A DNA stretch of 46,598 bases. Origin: Leeuwenhoekiella sp. (GTDB lineage Bacteria; Bacteroidota; Bacteroidia; Flavobacteriales; Flavobacteriaceae). The stretch lies in assembly GCA_011050015.1 (NCBI GenBank), contig DRGP01000093.1, forward strand, positions 1 to 46,598, written 5' to 3'. Below, piece after piece: positions 42,507 to 46,598 of the stretch (position 1 is the stretch's first letter; every line of letters begins with the position of its first letter). A program made the position numbers and the translations under genes. Under the pieces are notes generated by a model. The model made no database searches. It was not told the DNA's origin and was given only the letters and a program-made list of their open reading frames with translations.

Positions 42507-42824
42507 TTACAATAATTTATCTATAGCCTCTGCATACACATTTTTTGCAGCAACACCTACCTGACGTCCTACAACCTCTCCATTTTGAAACATGAGAACC
42601 GTTGGGATATTACGCACGCCAAATTTTGCAGCATATTCCTGATTTGCGTCAACGTCTAGTTTTCCTATTATCGCTTTACCGTCGTATTCTTTACTTATTT
42701 CTTCGATGACGGGACCTACCATTCGGCAAGGGCCGCACCACGCTGCCCAAAAATCTACAAGTACGGGCTTGTCTGACTTTAAAACGGTTTCGTCAAAATT
42801 AGCGTCTGTTATCTCTAGTGCCAT
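42507..42824 (-). CDS. trxA: Thioredoxin
   Basis: A 105-aa protein of standard thioredoxin length with the redox motif WCGPC (Cys30, Cys33), FWAAWCGPCR, the conserved KLDVDANQEYAAKFGVRNIP with the cis-Pro, and G near FQNGEV. It is a general cytoplasmic disulfide reductase working with thioredoxin reductase. It appears to be a single-gene transcript with its own -7 box 30 bp upstream and its own terminator. Confidence 0.96.
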   Translation of the reverse strand: MALEITDANFDETVLKSDKPVLVDFWAAWCGPCRMVGPVIEEISKEYDGKAIIGKLDVDANQEYAAKFGVRNIPTVLMFQNGEVVGRQVGVAAKNVYAEAIDKLL

Positions 42825-42853
42825 ATTTTTATCTTTTATGTTGAATAATTAAG

Positions 42854-42861
42854 CAAATTTA
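42854..42861 (-). promoter_or_regulatory. -7 box of trxA
   Basis: TAAATTTG on the minus strand matches TAnnTTTG about 30 bp before the trxA ATG. The -33 region is poorly matched. Confidence 0.45.
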
Positions 42862-42989
42862 GTCAATTATTGTTCCACCGTCGCTATAGGGTAAATTAGA
42901 TTTGATTATCTGCCAATTGGTCATATTTATAGTGTTGTAGTCTCAAAAACCATTTTTAAATCCATTTCTTTTATTTATTACGGCTTTCA

Positions 42990-43109
42990 ATGGAAAAGGA
43001 CTTTCATAATCATCTATATATGGACTACTCACGAGCTATGATGTGGAAGAAAAGTCATTTTGACCCAAATGATTGGGGAATAGTACCCACTGGCGAGATT
43101 TATATGTAA
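42990..43109 (+). CDS. Possible 39-aa small protein upstream of recX
   Basis: ATG at 42990 to TAA at 43109, beginning MEKDFHNHLYMDYSRAMM and ending GIVPTGEIYM, rich in His, Met, Trp and Tyr. It lies 9 bp before the recX start, so it could be translated from the same mRNA or be a remnant of a larger gene. I know no homologue. Supported only by the open frame and its position. Confidence 0.3.
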   Translation: MEKDFHNHLYMDYSRAMMWKKSHFDPNDWGIVPTGEIYM

Positions 43110-43118
43110 TTTTACCAC

Positions 43119-43598
43119 ATGCAGCCCAAAGTAAAGATATATACGGTTGACGAAGCTCGTCAAAAGCTAGAAAATTACTGCATTTACCAAGACCGATGCT
43201 ATAAAGAGGTGCGCGAAAAACTCTATGGTATGCGTATGATCCCCGAAGCGATTGAGCAAATTACCATACACCTCATAGAAGAAAAATACCTCAACGAAGA
43301 ACGTTTTGCCCGGAGTTTTGCCCGCGGAAAGTTTAAAACTAAAAAATGGGGAAAAATCCGGATCATTAGAGAATTGCGCAGCCGCGAAATTTCTAAACGC
43401 AATATTGATCTTGCCTTACAGGAAATCAATGAAGAAGATTATCTCGCCACCTTTGAAGCATTAGTAGAAAAGAGAATGTCTCAACTCACTTCTGAAAGAA
43501 ACAAGTATAAAAAAAGAAAGAAACTCGCTGATTATATGCAGTACCGTGGTTGGCCCATGCACTGGATTTATGAAAAGACCAAGGAATTAATTCCTTAA
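43119..43598 (+). CDS. recX: RecX-family regulator of RecA
   Basis: A 159-aa helical protein of the RecX family: ARQKLENYCIYQDRCYKEVREKL is the first three-helix repeat, LIEEKYLNEERFARSFARGKF the second repeat with the YLNDxRFA-type signature, and KWGKIRIIRELRSREIS follows. RecX binds RecA filaments and limits recombination. Length is typical. Its last 4 bp overlap the convergent GGGP synthase gene. No recA is in the window. Confidence 0.9.
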   Translation: MQPKVKIYTVDEARQKLENYCIYQDRCYKEVREKLYGMRMIPEAIEQITIHLIEEKYLNEERFARSFARGKFKTKKWGKIRIIRELRSREISKRNIDLALQEINEEDYLATFEALVEKRMSQLTSERNKYKKRKKLADYMQYRGWPMHWIYEKTKELIP

Positions 43599-44311
43599 AA
43601 GTGGTCATTTTCAAGAGCTGTGCCCACCACGACCATGGTTGCGCCAGCCTCATAAATTTCAAGCATTTTTTTACGGTCTCTGATCCCGCCACCTACCACC
43701 AGCGGTATGCTCAGCACATTACTTACTTCTTTAATAATAGATGTAGCAACAGGGTTAAGCGCGCCGCTACCAGCTTCCAGATAAATAAGTTTTTTACCGG
43801 CATACTGTCCTGCCAGCGCGGTGTGCAAGATATCGTCAAGGGCATCTGTACGCATGGGGGCTGTGCCACTTACAAGCTGTACACTGGTTTCGTTTCCACC
43901 GTCTATGAGCATATAGCCCGTTGGGATCACTTCTAGCTGAGATTGCTTTAGATAAGGAATAGACTTCACCTGTTCACCGATAAGGTAATCTGGGTTACGA
44001 CCAGAAATCAAACTTAAAAAAAGCAAAGCATCTGCACCGGGCACTACTTGCTTATGGTTACCGGGAAATAATAAAACCGGCAATTGGGTGTGCTGTTTTA
44101 TAGTCTTTACGCATGCCTCAGTCATAGATCTGGCGCCGGTACTTCCGCCTACGAGAATATGAGTGGTAAAATGGGGGATTTTTGCTAAAAAACGGTCAAT
44201 TTCAGCTGTTTTTTGACGTTGGGGGTCAATAAGTACGGCAAAAAGTTTTTCACCGTTTGACGCTGCTTCGGCTATCTGACTATAAATATTGGGAACAGTG
44301 ATTACAGCCAT
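43595..44311 (-). CDS. Geranylgeranylglyceryl phosphate synthase family (PcrB-like) protein
   Basis: A 238-aa TIM-barrel prenyltransferase. Signatures are FAVLIDPQ at the start of the barrel (metal Asp), HILVGGSTGARS, LLFPGNHKQV, IPTGYMLIDGG, YLEAGSGA and the phosphate-binding VVGGGIRD plus GATMVVVGTALEN. Bacteroidetes members make (hepta)prenylglyceryl-phosphate-type products; their physiological role is not settled. It is 3 bp downstream of the PPTase gene on the same strand, so they form a pair. No signal peptide. Confidence 0.9.
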   Translation of the reverse strand: MAVITVPNIYSQIAEAASNGEKLFAVLIDPQRQKTAEIDRFLAKIPHFTTHILVGGSTGARSMTEACVKTIKQHTQLPVLLFPGNHKQVVPGADALLFLSLISGRNPDYLIGEQVKSIPYLKQSQLEVIPTGYMLIDGGNETSVQLVSGTAPMRTDALDDILHTALAGQYAGKKLIYLEAGSGALNPVATSIIKEVSNVLSIPLVVGGGIRDRKKMLEIYEAGATMVVVGTALENDHF

Positions 44312-44314
44312 AGC

Positions 44315-44947
44315 TTATTCCTTAAGGGCATAAACGCAGGTAAAGCCTTCAAATTCGGTAAAAACCACCTTATAATGGCTTTCCTTTCCGTGATAATTAA
44401 TGGTCGCCGTGGTATGGCCATCTTCAAAACTAAAATCAGCTACGTTGATGTGTTGCAAAAAGCTGAGTCCCTTTACCCCATATATTTTATACAATGATTC
44501 TTTAGCCCCCCAGACAATGGTAAGTTTGCGCATGACTGCGTCATCATTAGCCAGTGTTCTGTATTCACGAATTGGTGTAAATTTTGACGCGATTTTTAAA
44601 ATCTTCTCCCGTTGTTTTTCTATATCTATCCCTACCGGTGTGGTCTTGCTTATGATTATTGCGGTAAATTCGTACGAGTGGGTAATGGAAATAAAATTAC
44701 CGTCTTTAAGATGCGGTTTGCCAAAGTCATCATAATACATATCATGATCCACATAACCCTGTTGGGCCAGCAAATGGCGTATGCTCATAAAAGCGCGCTG
44801 GTGCAGCTGTGATTTCATACCCTTAAAACGTTCCTCACAATGACCGGTAAGTTGTACTCCTTCAGTAAGTTCCGCGAGGGTTTCCGCTACTTTCCATATT
44901 GCTATGGAAGTTTTTTCATTTACTGTTATAATTTTGTAAAGTGGCAC
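44315..44947 (-). CDS. 4'-phosphopantetheinyl transferase superfamily protein
   Basis: A 210-aa protein with the superfamily motifs VGIDIE (metal Asp/Glu) and [12 protein letters not shown] (WxxKES). It transfers phosphopantetheine from CoA to a carrier protein, either ACP or a secondary-metabolite carrier. The upstream HEYD/YEFT area (DDFGKPHL and [12 protein letters not shown]) is also typical of Sfp-type transferases, and the length fits. It stands divergent from ahcY with 61 bp between the two starts. Confidence 0.88.
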   Translation of the reverse strand: MPLYKIITVNEKTSIAIWKVAETLAELTEGVQLTGHCEERFKGMKSQLHQRAFMSIRHLLAQQGYVDHDMYYDDFGKPHLKDGNFISITHSYEFTAIIISKTTPVGIDIEKQREKILKIASKFTPIREYRTLANDDAVMRKLTIVWGAKESLYKIYGVKGLSFLQHINVADFSFEDGHTTATINYHGKESHYKVVFTEFEGFTCVYALKE

Positions 44948-44967
44948 GCTAACTATCGGATTATATG

Positions 44968-44975
44968 TACTTTTG
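44968..44975 (+). promoter_or_regulatory. -7 box of ahcY
   Basis: TACTTTTG matches TAnnTTTG 33 bp before the chosen ahcY start at 45009. The same box argues against the longer frame from 44973, which would begin inside it. Confidence 0.45.
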
Positions 44976-45008
44976 AAGGTAAACTATGAATTAACAAAGA
45001 TAAATAAT

Positions 45009-46325
45009 ATGTCAACGAAAACATTGGAATACGTACCTTATAAAGTAAAAGATCTTTCGCTTGCCGCCTACGGAAGAAAGGAAATGGAACTCGCCGAAGC
45101 TGAAATGCCGGGTCTTATGTCCCTTCGTGAAGAATACAAAAATGAGCAGCCGCTCAAGGGTGCTCGCATCGCGGGTTGCCTGCACATGACTATTCAAACC
45201 GCTGTGCTTATTGAAACCTTAATTTCTCTGGGCGCGGAAGTAACCTGGAGTTCTTGCAATATTTTCTCTACACAGGATCACGCCGCCGCTGCGATCGCAG
45301 ATGCAGGTATTCCTGTTTATGCCTGGAAAGGGATGAATGAAGAAGAATTTAACTGGTGTATTGAGCAGACGCTTTTCTTTGGTGAAGACCGCAAACCACT
45401 CAACATGATCCTTGACGATGGCGGTGATCTTACCAATATGGTTTTTGATAAATACCCGGAATTAACCGATGGTATCAATGGTCTTTCTGAAGAGACTACC
45501 ACCGGTGTGCACCGTCTTTATGAGCGCATGAAAAAAGGAACACTTGCCATGCCTGCCATTAATGTTAACGATAGTGTGACCAAATCTAAGTTTGATAATA
45601 AATACGGCTGCCGCGAGAGTGCTGTAGACGCGATACGTCGTGCGACAGATGTGATGCTTGCCGGTAAACGCGTTGTGGTTTGTGGTTATGGTGATGTAGG
45701 TAAAGGTACCGCACAATCTTTTAAAGGTGCCGGTTCTATTGTGACCGTTACTGAAATTGATCCTATCTGTGCGTTGCAAGCCGCTATGGATGGGTTTGAA
45801 GTGAAAAAACTGGAAACAGTACTTCCCAAAGCAGATATCGTTATTACTACTACTGGAAATAAAGGTATTGTACGTGGTGAACACTTTGAGGCGATGAAAG
45901 ATAAGACCATCGTTTGTAACATAGGCCACTTTGACAACGAGATCGCCGTTGCATGGCTCAATGAAAATTATGGCGACACTAAAGATGAAATCAAACCTCA
46001 GGTAGATAAATATACGATTAATGGCAAAGACATCATCCTGCTTGCCGAGGGTCGTCTTGTAAATTTGGGCTGTGCCACGGGGCACCCTAGTTTTGTAATG
46101 AGTAACTCTTTTACAAATCAGACTTTAGCACAAATTGAGCTTTGGACCAATCCTGACAAATACGAAAACAAAGTGTATATGTTACCAAAACATCTGGATG
46201 AGAAAGTAGCAAAACTACATTTAGAAAAAATAGGTGTTGAGCTTACAGAACTTTCTGAAGAACAGGCCGAATATATTGGCGTAGAAGTCGATGGCCCGTT
46301 CAAACCAGAATACTACAGATATTAA
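45009..46325 (+). CDS. ahcY: Adenosylhomocysteinase
   Basis: A 438-aa enzyme that splits S-adenosylhomocysteine into adenosine and homocysteine (reversible, NAD+-bound), keeping methylation going. Start at [13 protein letters not shown] (45009) is chosen over the in-frame Met at 44973, which would overlap the promoter box and add 12 unlike residues. Signatures: [52 protein letters not shown] with catalytic Lys and Asp, CGYGDVGKG for NAD+, and the C-terminal KPEYYRY needed in the neighbouring active site. Complete, and followed by a terminator. Confidence 0.97.
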   Translation: MSTKTLEYVPYKVKDLSLAAYGRKEMELAEAEMPGLMSLREEYKNEQPLKGARIAGCLHMTIQTAVLIETLISLGAEVTWSSCNIFSTQDHAAAAIADAGIPVYAWKGMNEEEFNWCIEQTLFFGEDRKPLNMILDDGGDLTNMVFDKYPELTDGINGLSEETTTGVHRLYERMKKGTLAMPAINVNDSVTKSKFDNKYGCRESAVDAIRRATDVMLAGKRVVVCGYGDVGKGTAQSFKGAGSIVTVTEIDPICALQAAMDGFEVKKLETVLPKADIVITTTGNKGIVRGEHFEAMKDKTIVCNIGHFDNEIAVAWLNENYGDTKDEIKPQVDKYTINGKDIILLAEGRLVNLGCATGHPSFVMSNSFTNQTLAQIELWTNPDKYENKVYMLPKHLDEKVAKLHLEKIGVELTELSEEQAEYIGVEVDGPFKPEYYRY

Positions 46326-46354
46326 AATTCAGGATTTTGAATGATGAATTATTT

Positions 46355-46382
46355 AAAACCCTGCTGGTATTAGCAGGGTTTT
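46355..46382 (+). terminator. Terminator after ahcY
   Basis: A perfect 11-bp stem AAAACCCTGCT/AGCAGGGTTTT with a 6-nt loop, 30 bp after the ahcY stop. Confidence 0.85.
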
Positions 46383-46430
46383 CATGTTTAAAAACGGTTC
46401 TTTTAAGGCTTAAAACGATCAAAAATGACC

Positions 46431-46457
46431 AAAAAACCCCGCAAAAGCGGGGTTTTT
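46431..46457 (-). terminator. Bidirectional terminator between ahcY and the convergent gene
   Basis: CCCCGC AAAA GCGGGG with A6 before and T5 after it; it works for the minus-strand gene ending at 46490 and also backs up the ahcY terminator. Confidence 0.8.
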
Positions 46458-46489
46458 GTATTCTTATAATCTTGCCTTTCGGCTTCATT

Positions 46490-46579
46490 CTAATTACCCA
46501 GAACAACCGTACGCTGTTCAAATTTGTAATTATGTATAGCTTCCTTGATATGTGCCATACCTTCTTCACGGCTTTGAGC
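46490..46579 (-). CDS. C-terminal fragment of an unidentified gene at the contig edge
   Basis: An open minus-strand frame runs from the edge to a TAG at 46490-46492, giving about 29 residues with AQSREEGMAHIKEAIHNYK and ending TVVLGN. It is followed by a strong terminator, so it is a real gene end. Too short to identify. The frame continues artificially into the adapter. Confidence 0.55.
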   Translation of the reverse strand, partial: AQSREEGMAHIKEAIHNYKFEQRTVVLGN

Positions 46580-46598
46580 CTGTCTCTTATACACATCT
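46580..46598. other. Nextera transposase adapter, sequencing artefact
   Basis: CTGTCTCTTATACACATCT is the 19-base Nextera mosaic end. Translated on the minus strand it begins MCIRDR, a well-known artefact in protein databases. It is not genomic. Confidence 0.97.

Noticed and set aside
45462-46085. 207-aa minus-strand frame
   Set aside because: Antisense shadow of ahcY, which is unmistakable on the other strand.
46300-46596. 98-aa minus-strand frame starting MCIRDR
   Set aside because: Its start is encoded by the Nextera adapter and it runs antisense through two terminators; only the short real frame ending at 46490, in another reading frame, is kept.

Overview
The window is about 46.6 kb of chromosome from a member of the Bacteroidota, most likely family Flavobacteriaceae. 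The evidence is a SusC/SusD pair, FecI/FecR-type regulators, Bacteroidetes -7 boxes (TAnnTTTG), weak or absent Shine-Dalgarno sequences, a GGGP synthase of the flavobacterial kind, and BfmA/BtgA and SAM-like integrase mobility genes. The last 19 bases are a Nextera mosaic-end adapter, so the contig ends artificially there.

Layout. (1) 0-3.8 kb holds housekeeping genes: the DUF177-rpmF-fabH fatty-acid/L32 block, pdxA, and ribE in divergent orientation. (2) 4.2-23.8 kb looks like one catabolic locus for a sugar or sugar acid. It has a lipoprotein cytochrome c with a PQQ-type sugar dehydrogenase, a semialdehyde dehydrogenase with a FAH-fold hydratase/dehydratase, an ECF sigma/FecR pair controlling a SusC (with STN domain)/SusD importer, two exported enolase-superfamily dehydratases, two exported RraA-like proteins, an NTF2-like lipoprotein and a BASS-family transporter. 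Together they suggest oxidation and dehydration of sugar acids in the periplasm, uptake of the keto-acid product, and conversion to 2-oxoglutarate in a Weimberg-like route (inference). (3) 24.2-40.7 kb is an integrated element of about 16.5 kb. It sits in the 3' end of a tRNA-Asp gene and is bounded by an exact 24-bp direct repeat of the tRNA 3' end. (4) 40.7-46.6 kb returns to housekeeping genes: tRNA-Asp, DUF58, clpP, trxA, recX, GGGP synthase, a PPTase and ahcY.

Cargo of the element. At its left end are two related AAA/DUF4143-like ATPases. Each is preceded, 3-5 bp before its start codon, by 18-bp palindromes repeated at exactly 33-bp steps. Next is a tightly overlapping five-gene operon: DUF4007 protein, 1062-aa P-loop ATPase, DndC/SspD-like PAPS-reductase-fold protein, short DUF262 (ParB-like) protein and Hanks-type protein kinase. 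A convergent 833-aa GHKL (Hsp90-fold) ATPase follows. The gene order resembles an Ssp-type DNA phosphorothioation defence system, but no cysteine desulfurase or HNH effector is visible; the kinase and GHKL ATPase stand where effectors would be expected. This is the most promising candidate for an undescribed system in the window.

The mobility module (37.4-40.4 kb) appears decayed. The integrase has two compensating frameshifts, the HTH/replication-like gene has two frameshifts at A6 tracts, and no relaxase is seen. The element probably can no longer move by itself.
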